In this document: positions 24,297 through 36,038 of the stretch, piece by piece | Numbering within the stretch: position 1 is the stretch's first letter | Layout: every line of letters starts with the position of its first letter | DNA from: Odiellus spinosus | Taxonomy: Eukaryota > Arthropoda > Arachnida > Opiliones > Phalangiidae | DNA length: 64,000 nucleotides | NCBI GenBank assembly: GCA_963920705.1 | Contig: OY987228.1 | Coordinates: 2,975,056-3,039,055, forward strand | Direction of reading: 5' to 3' | The notes under the pieces: model-generated | What the model saw: the letters and a program-made list of their open reading frames with translations, nothing else | What the model was told of the DNA's origin: nothing | Database searches by the model: none | Translations under genes and position numbers: made by a program

Positions 24297-25413
24297 CGGG
24301 CGGCCATTTTTTTGTTCCATGAGTGCGAGGTGTGTCCTAAAATAATAGAAGTGTCTTATTGTTAATGATACGAACTTTAGCCATATCTTCACTTACAACT
24401 GATTCAATACACTTCTAGCTTACCAGTAGGATTCTACTTTGTGGCAGAAACGGATTTCATAGGAAGTTTACAATTCGAGATCAATTAAATTTAAGTCATC
24501 CATTAAAAATGTCCTTCTTTTAGGAATTAATTTTCCTTGCTTCGAACTTGGAGGAGATTGCTTGTGATTCTGGAGTGGTAAACAGGGTGGGCCATGCCCG
24601 TTAGAGTATTTTCCAGGACGTAAGGTTGTAGAGCCATCTATCGCGCGATTTTAAGTTTTGTTTGTACATTTTTGCCTGAATTGTCTTCTGCTTGAACTCC
24701 TTGAGGTTAAGGCTTAGTTCCACGTGTAAGACTGTGATGATATCAGGTATTGAGAGATTATTTCTCTTTTCTTCTCTTGCTCTTTCAGATATTTTTTCTG
24801 ATTTTAAGTTTTTAATAAGAACGAGATTCGAATTTCTTAAATGGCAAGGCTAGTCATATTTAGTGATTGTATAAATGTATTTAACGTGTTGCAATAGTTC
24901 ATGACTAACAGATAGTCCAAACACGCGACGCGGCCTAAAGTAACGTTTCTTAAGACCGAGAGCAGACGATAAAATTTGAAACTCAAAGCTTTCTTAGCCC
25001 ACCAGGTGGCACTTAAAATGGACGACCTGGTTTTTACAGTGTTAGGCATGGGATCAGCTCTCTGTACCGTATTTTCCATTCCATACTACTTCTCTCTTCC
25101 AAGCTTCGAATTAACTGCTTTAAAAAACCTGGCAAAACACCTTAAACCAAAAACAAAGGCACATTTAAGTATGATAAACGGTAAACCCATAAAAAACTAT
25201 TCGCTATACACGACACTCACTTTATAAAGTTTATACCACTTTCAGTTAAAAGGCACTGATCAACTTCGTTGCCAGATTCCAAAACCGGAATTATAGTACA
25301 GAGGCTCCAAAATTATGGTATTTTTGAAAAAATTCTGGTACGCACCATTTTTGGCGGGAAATATGAAATCAAGGTCTTTTCAAGCATATTTCTGGCACGA
25401 GAGACTGTGTAAT
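24297..25413. other. No gene; possibly unique host DNA
   Basis: About 1.1 kb without repeat ends that I recognise. The open frames 24837-25079 (minus) and 24976-25227 (plus) overlap each other and show no known motif. It could be intergenic DNA upstream of the THAP gene. Confidence 0.45.
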
Positions 25414-25589
25414 GGCCCGTTTACAAAAGAGCGGAAAGCTGAAGCGTAAGCCGATGCATGGAACAATAACAAGAGGAGGCATAGTTTCCAAAATCTCATT
25501 TTTAAACGATGTATGAACCTATGCCTCCTGTTGTTATTGCTCCATGCATCGGCTTACGCTTCAGCTTTCCGCTCTTTTGTAAACGGGCC
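25414..25589. mobile_element. 176-bp palindromic MITE
   Basis: Arms of about 72 bp begin GGCCCGTTTACAAAAGAGCG and are inverted with few mismatches around a centre near 25500. No clean target duplication is seen, although TAA and TTA lie one base outside the two ends. Confidence 0.8.
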
Positions 25590-25639
25590 TTTAGAGAGCG
25601 CGAAGCCGATTAGTGTGTCGTCCTTGAATGAAAAATACA

Positions 25640-25955
25640 GGCCTGTACATGCTTACCCGCGCTCGTTTGTTTGAGTGGGCTGTTCTCGACTCTCGTGAGT
25701 CTCGTTCTGCCGCGGCGTTCAGTTTCCCTCATAGGAAAAACCGAAAAGATGAACCGTTACCTACGCTATTTTAGAAGGCCCGTGCTCCTCCAAGTTTTAT
25801 TTTTTTTCTGGTCCGTTTAATTCGCACCGTTTCGACGTCGGGGGGTGTGTTTACGTCCCGAAAATTGTCACATGACTTTAGGTTCGTCTGCTCGGTGGTC
25901 GGCTACTCTATAACGACTGTTATCCAGCCAGGAAGCGGGATGATTTCTCAAATTA
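25640..25955 (+). promoter_or_regulatory. GC-richer stretch, possible promoter/5' exon of THAP gene
   Basis: This is richer in CG dinucleotides than its surroundings. It ends near 25958 with aaagtagtaagttg, a good splice-donor match (GTAAGT). An acceptor ttattgcag lies 10 bp before the THAP start codon region, at about 26203-26211. A non-coding first exon with a 250-bp intron is a reasonable inference and needs transcript support. Confidence 0.35.
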
Positions 25956-26222
25956 AAGTAGTAAGTTGTTTTATTTAAATTTATTTCTTTAGAATAAATT
26001 TTATTACAGTAGATTAAGCATGGAATAAACTATTAACACAAAAATATAATTCGCTACTCTCTAGACAGTTTTACCGTTACCTACGATATTATAGCGTAGT
26101 TAACCTTTTTATAGACTAGCTATATTGTGACATAAGCTTAGGTTCACATTTGATTATTATTTATAAATTTTTTCATAAATATTTATATTAATATATCTCA
26201 TTATTGCAGAATTACTCTAGTC

Positions 26223-26667
26223 ATGCCATTTTGCGTAGTTCCTGGTTGTGGTCGTAATGACAAGAAAAACAAATTGGAAGATTTAAGCTTTCACGCTTTC
26301 CCAAAAAGCGAGGATCTCAAACTAAAATGGTTGGCTGCCATTAGTGGTGATAGTGTGATAAACACAAATACAAAAGTACAAAATGCAAGAGTTTGCAGTG
26401 AACATTTTGAATTGACCAACTATAGCATTAGTTGTCAAGGACGGAAACGTCTCTTGCCCAATTCAATCCCAAGAGTGATATCAGCTAAACTCGTAACTGA
26501 AGATATTTCCATAATTGAAAAGGACAGTAAAAATTGTGACTTTTTGAGCTCAACAACCTCAAGAGTAATCCCTCAAGAACAAACAACTTTACGAAGCCCA
26601 TTGGCAAAAAAGTCAAAAGCTAATGACGTTTTTGCAACTACTAGAACACCCTTATCACAATTGATAA
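26223..26667 (+). pseudogene. THAP-domain gene, 5' part, cut by Gypsy D LTR
   Basis: THAP domains are C2CH zinc-binding DNA-recognition modules found in arthropod regulators and P-type transposases. The frame starts MPFCVVPGCGRNDKKNKLED, and zinc ligands are visible as CVVPGC early and CSEHF at about residue 60. FHAFPK, the conserved Trp (KLKWLAAI), and LLPNSIPRVI in the AVPTIF-box position complete an apparently full domain of about 90 residues. A Ser/Thr-rich segment follows to about residue 148. The last 14 or so codons of the open frame (IMLLLCLCLLIKSDN) are LTR sequence of element D, so the natural C-terminus is lost or elsewhere. The upstream donor/acceptor pair suggests a real host gene; a relic of a P-type transposon is the alternative. 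Confidence 0.65.
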
Positions 26668-26902
26668 TGTTATTGTTGTGTTTGTGTTTACTAATCAAGA
26701 GTGACAATTAGTTTACTAACAAAACATATTTAATACTGAGTGAAATGGATAAAATGGTTACATAGTAATTGAGCTACAGCTCTCGCTTATGCCAGATCAA
26801 GAATGCCCTGTCTCTCCTTGTTGTCCCCACTCCTCGTCCCCCTCAGTGGCGCCACCTAGGTTCGTAAGGTAGCACCCATTTACAACATTACTGGACATAA
26901 CA
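26668..26902 (-). repeat. Gypsy D LTR
   Basis: 235 bp bounded by TGTTAT and its inverse ATAACA. On the minus strand it is preceded by a purine tract at about 26903-26925 (reading aaaaaaaggggaggaaggta). It lies directly in the THAP coding sequence. Confidence 0.75.
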
Positions 26903-29900
26903 ATACCTTCCTCCCCTTTTTTTTTCTTAATTAAATATTCGTCATATTTGATAGCGTGATGGTATTTTCTTTTCCCTACGGCCCTTGGTTGTGGCAATGG
27001 ATGCGTCCCCGAGTGTTCTTGATGGATCATGGTGATGGACTTCTTCGTCAGTGGGGTTGTCCGGATATTTCTGTATGAAATCTAGTCTAGTTTTGATTGT
27101 AGAGGGATTTCTTGCCGCTTGATTGGTAATGACGGAAAGTTGATGTTCTGTTTCATTCGGTTTTGCAATTTCAGACTGTGTACTTTTATATCCTTCTGGT
27201 ATGTATGTGGGAAGGGGACGAGATGAGTTCTGAAATGAGCTGTCCCTTGTTGTAGTTCGAGGGCGTATTTGATTACTATGCCTTCTTATCTCCCCCTTAA
27301 GAGTTTGGATGGTGAACATCTTTTGGCCCGTAACGCTCATGATGGTTCCAGCGAACCATGTGTCGCCCTTGCTAAAGTTCCTAGCGAAGACTGGTTCGTT
27401 GATATGAAACTTAGGTTCGCCAGTCATTGGAACATTCTTTTTGGGTGGCTTATGTCAATTCGGGAAATGATTTGGCGACCCAGCATCATTTCGGCTGGAG
27501 ATTGGCCATTACTGGTGGGTGAGCGTCTGTGATTCATTAGTATGCGGTTAAGTCTTGATGCTAATGATCCTATTTTGCGTGTGGCGAGCTCAAATTCCAA
27601 ATCGTCGATGTTGGTACCCGATACTTTCTTCAGACTCTCTTTAACCGTTCTTACGTTTCTTTCCGCCGCTCCGTTCGAGGCTGGGTGGTGTGGGGCGGAT
27701 CGCAGATGACGGATGCCGTTATTCGCCGTGAATTTGGCAAACTCTTCGCTAGAGAAGCATGTGCCATTGTCCGTTACCAGTGTGATCATGACCCCGAAGC
27801 GAGCGATTAGTTCATGTATGAAGTCGATCACTGCACGTGATGTTTGGGCGGTGGTCACGGCCACTTCCAACCACTTGCTGTAGCTGTCGGTCACAATCAG
27901 TAGGTAACGACCTTCGATAGGACCTGCAAAGTCCGCGTGGACTCTTTCCCAAGGTGTTGAAGTTTTCGACCATGCTTGGTACTCTTGTGGTGGCATGGGA
28001 GCATGTTGCTGACAAATGCTGCATGATTTTGTAAAGTTCTCGATATCCAAGTCTATTCGAGGCCACCATACGCTGGATCTAGCCACTCCTTTCATTAAGA
28101 CTATACCCTGGTGGGATTCGTGGAGGTTATGTAGGATTTCTGTCCTGTATTGCAGTGGAATTATAGCCCGATTTCCCATTTGGAGAATGCCGTTGAAGTT
28201 GGATATATCATATCGTCTCCGGTAGTATGGTTCCAATTCGCCGGATACTTTAGAAGATGGCCACCCATCTAACATGATTTGCCATAGCTTATGGAGGGTG
28301 TTGTCTTCATATGTGGCCGATTCCAATTTCCGCGGCGTTATCGGGGTATGTTCTGCCAGTGCCTTGAGTAAAAAAACATACTCCGCCGGAACTGGAGTAC
28401 TTGTGTGGTGTACAGGCAGCGGCAACCTGCTCAATGCATCTGCGTTAGCATTGGCCTTGTCCTTTCGAAACTTAATCTCATATTGATAAGCCGCCAATAG
28501 GAGCGACCAGCGTTGGAGACGTGCCGCTGCCATAGGTGGAACCTGTCAAGGAGGGTAATGAGGGGCTGGTGATCCGTGAAGAGGGTGAACTTCTTGCCAT
28601 ACAAGTAGTCTTTAAATTTTTTTATTGCGAAAATTATCGCAAGGGCTTCTTTATCCAACTGCGAATAATTTTTTTCGGCATGCGACAAAGTGCGTGAGGA
28701 GAATGCGATCGGCTGTTCCATATTGTCCTCGTGGTGTGAAATAACCGCACCCACTCCTACAGGTGGGGCGTCGCACGCTAATGAAATCGCCTTGTCGATG
28801 TCATAGTGCACCAATAGGTTAGAGTTTTTCATGCTAATTTTGGCTTTTTGGAACGCTTCTTGTTGCTCCTGCCCTCAGATCCAGGGTGTTGCCTTTTGGA
28901 GTAATTTGTAGAGCGGTCCGAGGGTGGTAGCGTTGTTTGGTAAGAATTTCTCATAATAGTTTAATAGTCCTAAAAACGAGCGCAACGTTTCTACGGTTGT
29001 CGGTGGCGGAGCTTCCATTATCGCCCGCATTTTGTGTTCTTGTGGGTGTATACCGAACTTGTCCAAGCGGTGTCCCAAGAACTCGACTTCGGTTTGTAGA
29101 AACTTGCACTTTTCCTTTTTTAACTTTAAACCGCTATCCTTTAGCTTCTGGAGTGCTTTGTCCAATACTATGAGGTGATCGGCTTTTGTTTTGCCTCCCA
29201 AGCTTTCATGATAGTTGTGAAGATTGTTTCTATGACCCGCTGGAAAATAGCTCATGCGGAAGCGACGCCGAAGGGAAGCCGGTGGAATCTAAAGAGTCCT
29301 AGGGTTGTGCTTATCACAGTGTATTGCTTGGACTCCTCATCTAGCTCAATCTGGTTGTACGCTTCACGTAACTCTAACGTTGAAAAGTATGTACATCCAG
29401 CGAGAGTGGCAAAGATGTCTGCCGCTCTGGGAAGAGGATATGTGTCAACATGCAGGTTGGGGTTGAGAGTAGTTTTAAAATAGGCGCAGATACGGATCCC
29501 CCCTTAGGGTTTTTGCACTGTTACGATTGGTGATGCAAAATCAGAGTAGTCTACTCGTTCGATTATCCCTTCTCTCTCCATGCGGCGTAACTCTTCTTCT
29601 ACCGCTGCCTTTCGCGCGTATGGCACTGTCCTTGCCTGGCAAAACTTTCGAATTGGATTATCCTTAATGTGGAGGTGGGCTTGAATATCCTTGAGCTTGC
29701 CCAATCCTGGTGTGAATAGTTCGGTATGTTTTGTCAGGATAGCTGCGATATCGGGATCTTCTCGCGAAAGTTTATTTGTTGGTTCGTTTTGAATCAGGTT
29801 TATGCACGTTTTTGGCTCGTTTATTGGTGGTAAAATGGCGAGTTTGGGCTATTCCCTTTAACAATAATGAGAGGGAGGTCGGCTTCGTATGTCACCCTAA

Positions 29901-30130
29901 CCTTGGCTTGGCCCACTATCTCTACGCGGTTACCCGTATATGATTCCAGTGTCCGCGTGAATGGCCCAATTTCGAGAAGCTGGGGAAGGGAATTGTAGAC
30001 ATCGTCTTGGATTATTGTGTAACCTGAGGCGTTATCCACCTCAAACGACATCGCTTTGCCATTGACTTGTAGGTGGACGATCTCGGGTGGTGGAACCTCG
30101 TCTTCGTCGTGGTTTTCACCTGCCGTAATT
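26668..30130 (-). mobile_element. Ty3/Gypsy fossil D, minus strand, 5' part missing
   Basis: A single LTR (26668-26902) lies at the element's 3' end, next to a purine tract. Reading leftward on the minus strand, the parts are: protease at about 29950-30050 with an unusual active-site region (VDNASGYTI), reverse transcriptase at about 28950-29700, RNase H at about 28480-28830, integrase at about 27540-28250 (HLRSAPHHPASNGAAERNVR), and a chromatin-end tail at about 26950-27430. No gag and no second LTR are visible; the element stops near 30130 next to a Z repeat. It is broken in a few places. Age cannot be read from a single LTR. Confidence 0.85.
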
Positions 30131-30148
30131 GAATTAACTGTAGACCGT

Positions 30149-30573
30149 TTTTAACTTAACTCTATATATCCCATTTATAATCTATAAGATTTCGCATTTT
30201 GAAGATAGAATACCTTTACCGTTAAAGTTTATCGAAAATATTTAGGGTTAATACCAATTTGAATTATAATCACGTGAGTTTCAAATAAAAATCACGCGTA
30301 TTACTTTTTACGCGTGATTTTAATATCTACTTTTTTTACTATGATTATCAACGTTGCGTGATTTTATTCAAATTCAGTTTGCACAATAGGGAAAGCTCAC
30401 GCGAATTGATACGCAATGTTGAGCCTCATAGTAATAAAAGTAGTTTAAAAACATACACATAGAAAATGCCAAGCACGCGCTCTACGCGAGATTTTCATTT
30501 TCATTGTAAATTCACGAGGTAATAATTCAAATAGTTTTTAACCCTAAATTATTTTTGTAAACGTAACCTTACA
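30149..30573. repeat. Z repeat, copy 1
   Basis: About 425 bp shared with 57036-57151 plus 59432-59742, where it is split by a LINE. It contains an imperfect inverted repeat: ttagggttaataccaattt against the inverse of its right end, which carries ttaaccctaaatta. It has no coding sequence. It is probably a MITE, but the homology extends about 35 bp left of the inverted-repeat start. Confidence 0.75.
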
Positions 30574-30850
30574 AAATATCTGTTGAAACTCCAAATGTAA
30601 ATAACAAATTTTGTAAATAACCAAGTGTGTAATTAACCTTTTTTTTGTTTTGTTTTGTTTTGTATGTAATATTTTTGTTAATGTTTAAAAGCATTTCACT
30701 GGCCCTTTAAAGCAGGGATGGAATTGAGCGGGTTAAACCCCAATAAAGCAAAACTAGTTGAAAAACCTCTCTTTCAAAGAAAGAAAGGAAATGAGTGTAG
30801 AGAACGTGCGTCACCAAATTCTAAGAATTGGGAAATGTAATAAAAATAGT
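30574..30850. other. No gene; A/T-rich unassigned sequence
   Basis: Includes a ttttgttttgttttg run near 30645. It shows no recognisable element end and no coding signal. Confidence 0.4.
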
Positions 30851-31199
30851 CAGTGATGGGCATTTTCTCGATTTTATCTACTGCTCACGCTCCAGCTCAC
30901 GACTCTTTGCTGAGCTTGGAGAGGAACTCCGCTCCTGCCCCGTTTCGCTGTTGTTAACTTAAAGGCACTCATCTCCCGACTCTCTGCCATAAAATCTAAA
31001 TTATAGCCTCTCCCCTCTAGTAAACGCGCTCCAAGATGGCTCTCCTCTCCCTCTCTCCTTTCCTATTAACCAAGTTGGCGCCAAAGCTCAAACTCACATG
31101 TTCTCATTAAAAAAACTCTGTAGCTCTTATTCTTCTCCGCTCTTTTTTGCAAGGCCTCGCGGGGCTCACCTATCATCTTATAATTTCGTATCCTCTGCC

Positions 31200-31480
31200 A
31201 GTTATTCAAAGCTCACCTCTCTTTAGGCCTTTTGTGAGCTGTCAGTTCTCCTTCTCATCTCCTCTCCTCTCCTCTCCAGTAACATAAAGCTCACCTCCCT
31301 TTAGAAATTTTCTGAACTCTCAACTCTACCGCTCATCTCATCTCATCTCCTCTCCTCTCCAGTAACTTGAAGCTCACCTCCCTTTAAAAATTTTCCGAAC
31401 TCTCAACTCTACCGCTCATCTCATCTCCTCTCCTCTCCTCTCATCCCATCTCCTCTCCTCTCCAATAACTAAATGCTCAC
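31200..31480 (+). repeat. CT-rich subterminal repeats of hAT left end
   Basis: Degenerate units of ctcacctccctttagaaatt followed by runs of ctcctctcctctcc, about three to four units. They are the left-end counterpart of the right-end minisatellite. Confidence 0.75.
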
Positions 31481-31870
31481 CTTTCTTAAGTTCCATTAGG
31501 TACTAACCATAATAACGCGAGAGTCGGCGGCAATTAAGTAGAAATACAGTCGATCCCCGAAAAAGCAAGTTAAGCTTAGTACCTTGCAGCTAGGAGCTTT
31601 GAAAATTTACAATGAATATATACGAGAAATATTTGGTAACTTTTAATATTGATTTTGTCGTTATTTTATTATTCTAAAATCTAAACCGATAAAAAAGCAC
31701 TTGTTGTCAGAGTTCATGCCCCCTTTAAGAGCTCCATTCTTAACACTATCACGCGCCTTTGGCTTTACTACGATAATGATGGTCCTATTTTGAAGCTCAC
31801 ATTAGCCAAATTGGAATTTTGATGAGACTTAACCTTTCACACCCCCACAATAATTTAAAATTTTATGACA

Positions 31871-32205
31871 TGTAAAAAAAATCCAAAATTTGCAAAAGGA
31901 ACCACTAGCGTGCCTCCAATCGAGAAACGAGTGTCACCAATGGATTCCCCGGCCAATTTTATCAGAGGGAATGCAGAATTAGCGCGATCGAGAAAGTATT
32001 TGAGAAGTTATCGACGATTTAAAATTTTTGCATTGTTGCGGCATTATAGAACCTGTAAAGGAATCATCATTTTGAAGGAAATCGACGATAACTTCGCAAA
32101 TACTGGCTCGATCGCGCTGATTCCGCCAAGGAATCCGTTGGTGACACTCGTTTCTCGATTCGAGGGGCGGAAATGGTTCCTTTAGCATTTTTTGGGAGTT
32201 TTTCG
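31871..32205. mobile_element. Nested about 335-bp palindromic element
   Basis: The left arm (aatcgagaaacgagtgtcac) and right arm (gtgacactcgtttctcgatt) are exact inverses, and further arms match around a loop near 32045. The open frame 31865-32185 and its antisense partner arise from this symmetry and are not genes. Confidence 0.75.
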
Positions 32206-32316
32206 TATAATTCAGAGCAACGTTAAGAATTAGAAATTCTTAGACATATTTGAAATTACGTTTTCGCGAAGAGTTTGTGGCCAAATTCTGGGTTTGAGAA
32301 GTTTATTTTGTAGCGG

Positions 32317-32654
32317 CAGAAGCCGATGAAACCCTCCTTTGAAGTCTACTACTCTAATGTTCCATATAGCGCTCCTCTCTGTATGGGTAAAATTCACAAT
32401 TTTACGAGATCGAAGGGGTCCTACTTCATACCCCTCTGTCTACGGAAAATTGGAAATTCTCTCTCTCCACAAACGACGACGTTTTTTTGACGAACTCCGA
32501 GGCTGCTAGAGATATTCGCTCGACGAACTTACGCTCCGAAAATATCTACCGTTAGGAGGCGTACGAATCGCGCTTTTTGAAACTAACCCACACAGAGAGG
32601 GGTAGACAAGACCCGGGAGAAATAGACTTCAAAGGAGGGTTTCATCGGCTTCTG
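32317..32654. mobile_element. Nested 338-bp MITE (second copy)
   Basis: Same CAGAAGCCGATG-ended MITE as 77-414, with the same GTAGCGG flanks, carried along by the hAT duplication. The two copies differ at only a handful of bases. Confidence 0.7.
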
Positions 32655-33092
32655 GTAGCGGGAAAATCAAACTTTACAGTGCGTAAAGCTTGGGATTTTT
32701 CCGAAGCTCGTAATAGCTTATTTCTGGGACCCTAAGGGAAGCATTCCCTTAAAAACGGCATAATTAACTATGCTAATTATCGTGGTTGGCTAATTAGTGT
32801 CGTTTAGGATGTTTTCCTAGAGTATTGAAGTCGCGTTCCGCGAATAGTCCCATTCTTAATCTACAATCCATCTTTAAATAGACCCAACCAAAGTTAAGTT
32901 ATACATTTTTAAATGAAAGTGTTCAGAATTAGGCGACCCTACCATACATATAATTTAAATTTTGCGCAAAAAACTTGGATCCAAGGGTAAATAGCCCAGT
33001 TTACCACCTCCTAAAGCCACCAAACATTGAACTTTTTTTAAAATAGACAAAATATCCAAGTGAGCGGAGAGTCCGAAAAAGCTACTCTCATT

Positions 33093-33530
33093 TCTACTCA
33101 TCTGTTGGAATCCCAAAAAAGTACCTCTCATATCTACTCATTTCTTGGAGTTTAAAGAAAATGCCTCTCATTTCTACTCATATCTCTTGGAATCTAAAAA
33201 AGGAACCTCTCATATCTACTCATTTCTTGAAGTTTAAAAAAATGCCTCTCATTTCTACTCATCTCTTGGAATCCCAAAAAAATAACCTTTCATATCTACT
33301 CATCTCTTGGAGTTTAAAAAAAATGCCTCTCAATTCTACTCATCGCTTGGGGTCCCAAAAAAAAATTCTCTCATTGCTACTCGTATCTTGGAGTCCCAAA
33401 AAAAAGCCTCTCATTTCCACTCATCTCTTGAAGGCTTCGAAAAAGTAGGCTCTCATTTCTACTCATCTCTTGAAGGCTTCGAAAAAGTAGGCTCTCATTT
33501 CTACTCATCTCTTGGAGTCCTTAAAAATGT
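33093..33530 (+). repeat. About 37-bp minisatellite, hAT copy 2
   Basis: Same array as 853-1265 with one additional 42-bp unit (tcttgaaggcttcgaaaaag occurs twice). Open frames are spurious. Confidence 0.85.
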
Positions 33531-33672
33531 GCCTCTCCTCTCCAACTCTCCTCTCCTATGAAATTTTAGTACTTCTCCACTCGCGCTCCTCTTGTATACC
33601 ACAAAAAAAACCTCTCATCTCCACTCAAAATACTCCAAGTGAGCGGAGCTGCAAGGAGCGCGCCCATCACTG

Positions 33673-34588
33673 ACAATATCCCGTATCCAACGGACGCTAA
33701 ACGCTCCCTTCCCATTGCCGTAACGGGCGATACTTCATTCTCCCTTTACCCGTTTTCATCCCCTTTCGTCTCCTAATTTCAAGGGCGCTAGAAAGGACCA
33801 TTAGCGCTGAGCATTGGACATTGGGACGCGGACCCCTCTTTGGTCGCTAACCAATGTCTTCCCCCCTTGGGAGGAAATGGGGGAAGAACAATTTAAGTAC
33901 CTTTCAATTCATTTTAAAGCAAAAGAGTCGCTACCATCTTTTACAAGCACGAAATTGTTAAGGAACTCGTTAGGCTTAGCAACCAAGTATTTAATACATT
34001 CTTTATGAGTTTCAACTCCTAAGTATTAATTGTTTATTAGTCATTACAATTAATCTATTGTAGAATAGAAATACTATCTTGGTCTACTTTACATTTATTT
34101 TTTCAACTCCTAAGTATTAATTGATTAGTTTCATTACAATTAATCTAATATAGGTGTAGAATAGAAATACTATACTGGTCTACTTTACACCTATTTCGTA
34201 GTACCTTAACAATTCCAATTACGTACATTCTACTTGTACTGCCCTTTCATCCCAGTTTCGTACTTATAATTATAAGCCTTCTACGGCCCGATTCCAATGA
34301 CTATACTCCACTTACTCTACCCCAGCTAGGTACCGTCAATTAGGTACCGTAATATGAATACCGTGTACCTATAGGCGTAGCTAACAGGATTAACTAAATA
34401 TCCCAGCAATTTTAACTTTCGACAACTTATTGTGATATGACATTATTTAAAATCAAAAGGAAAACATCAAACCCATTATAGCCATCCAACACGAACGGAG
34501 ACTATATTCATTCAATTTCGTTAACTTTAGCCGCTTGCCTCTCTGTCCGCGCGGCGTCCAATCTCGACCTTTCTTAGGCGTCTGTTCT
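33673..34588. other. No gene; includes a two-copy about 95-bp tandem repeat
   Basis: From 34010 to 34200, tttcaactcctaagtattaa and the following 75 bp occur twice in a row with small differences. The rest is unassigned; the 64-aa frame at 33814 has no recognisable motif. Confidence 0.5.
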
Positions 34589-35004
34589 CTTCCTCTCAGG
34601 GTTGCCAACCACGAAAGTCAATTTACCGCGAAAGAGCAGTTAAAAACCCGCGAAAATTCGGGAAAAACCGCGAAACTTAAAAATCGTTCTATACATTCAT
34701 ACTTTGCTATTGTGAATGCAGTCTTATACTTATATTTACCATTATACTTTTGTCTCTACTTGTTGGATCAAAATGTTTAATCGTTAAGAATCTAAGATAA
34801 ATTTTTTTTCAATCAAATAAATTAAAAACAATGCTGGACTGCATTGACAATAGCAAAGTATGAATGTATAGAACGATTTTTAAGTTTCGCGGTTTTTCCC
34901 GAATTTCGGTTAAAATTAACCAATAATAAAACAATAATAAGACAGTGACTCTACTCTGTGAGAGAAAATTATTCTTTATGTAGCTAAATGTCTTCTTATT
35001 TTTA

Positions 35005-35175
35005 AACTATAGTTTCCAATCTTCCATTCTTTAGGCCTAATATCTCAGGTTAGTGTGTTTTTCCGTCCTTTGGATTATTAATCAATTAAGAAAATTGATA
35101 AATAAATAAGGACGGAAAAACACACTAACCTGAGAGATTAGGCAAAGAGAATGGAAGATTGGAAACTATAGTTTA
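35005..35175. mobile_element. Palindromic insert, about 170 bp
   Basis: Arms aaactatagtttccaatctt and its inverse, with about 75 bp of stem containing ggacggaaaaacacactaac on the right arm. It forms one large hairpin, nested in the hAT-type element. Confidence 0.75.
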
Positions 35176-35186
35176 TAAATAATAAC

Positions 35187-35601
35187 AGAGGTATATAATA
35201 ACCCCCTTCGGGGGGAAGTATGAAAGGTAGGCAAATCGACGAACAACAAGTGCCCGGTGTAAACCGCGGCGGATCGACACACCGCTTTACTCCCAAAAAA
35301 TAGTTACACCATTTTGAACCTGGCTAAATTTTCCCTACGCACACTTCCGGAACTCGCGAGCTGAAGTCAACCTTCGACTTCATTTTAACAGACAGCCTGA
35401 CTCCTGAGACAGGAAGTTCTAAACACAAATCGAGTCGTCTTGTTTATACAAAGACCATTTACTAGAGTAGCGACATTGAGAAGTCCAGCGCGAGCTAGTG
35501 GCCTAGATAGTCAGCAGCGGGCTCTTGTTGTTCGTGATTTTTAGCATTGGTAGTATAGGGGCTTTCATACTTCCCCCTGAAGGGGGTTATTATATACCTC
35601 T
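35187..35601. mobile_element. Inverted-repeat insert, about 415 bp
   Basis: Ends agaggtatataataaccccc and its inverse, about 40 bp with one or two mismatches, continuing into gaagtatgaaag. The interior is unrelated to the surrounding hAT-type element. No coding sequence. Confidence 0.75.
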
Positions 35602-36038
35602 GATAATAGGCTAGTATAACCCCTAGGCCAGCGAGCGCTATTCCTCAGATCCAGACCGTCAGACGAGATAGTGGATAAACGGGGGTCGGTCGAAGCCTAT
35701 TTTGAAGAATGGGGGTGTTACGTACATAACATTTAAAAGTTATTAAAAGCTTTTATGAACTCTTTCGAGTCCGGTGCACGTATGCTCCGAGCTAAAATCA
35801 ATTTTGGTTTTATTTTTTTAAGCTATTTGCCTATTACTATTAGTTTACTGATTTTTTTCCAAAAAAAACCGAAAACCGCGAATTTAAAATAAAAAAACCG
35901 CGATTGAAATTAAAAAACCGCGAAATTAAAATCAAAAACCGCGAACCCGCGAAGACCAAAAAAAAAAAAACGCGATGACTCGAGAAAAACCGCGAAAATT
36001 CGCGGAAAAACCGCGAGGCTGGCAACGCTGCTTCCTCT

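Larger units (their letters stand above)
30851..33672 (+). mobile_element. hAT-like non-autonomous element, copy 2 (complete)
   Basis: Ends are CAGTGATGGGC and its inverse GCCCATCACTG. The right half is the copy of 1-1400. Flanking 8-mers (aaaatagt and acaatatc) match at only 5 of 8 positions, so the target duplication is decayed or absent. GCTCAC/GAGCGGAG subterminal motifs are expanded into minisatellites at both ends (about 31200-31480 and 33093-33530). There is no transposase; it contains two nested palindromic inserts. Confidence 0.75.
34597..36030. mobile_element. hAT-type element, 1434 bp, non-autonomous
   Basis: Ends CAGGGTTGCCAACC and the inverse of CAGCGTTGCCAGCC are imperfect inverted repeats of hAT type. 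CTTCCTCT flanks both sides (34589-34596, 36031-36038) as a perfect 8-bp target duplication. Subterminal regions repeat aaaaccgcgaa many times, especially 35870-36010, and 34648-34735 is inverted at 34829-34908. There is no transposase. Two palindromic inserts lie inside. Confidence 0.88.

Noticed and set aside
31865-32188. 106-aa frame and its antisense partner
   Set aside because: They come from a near-perfect palindrome, which makes both strands look alike.
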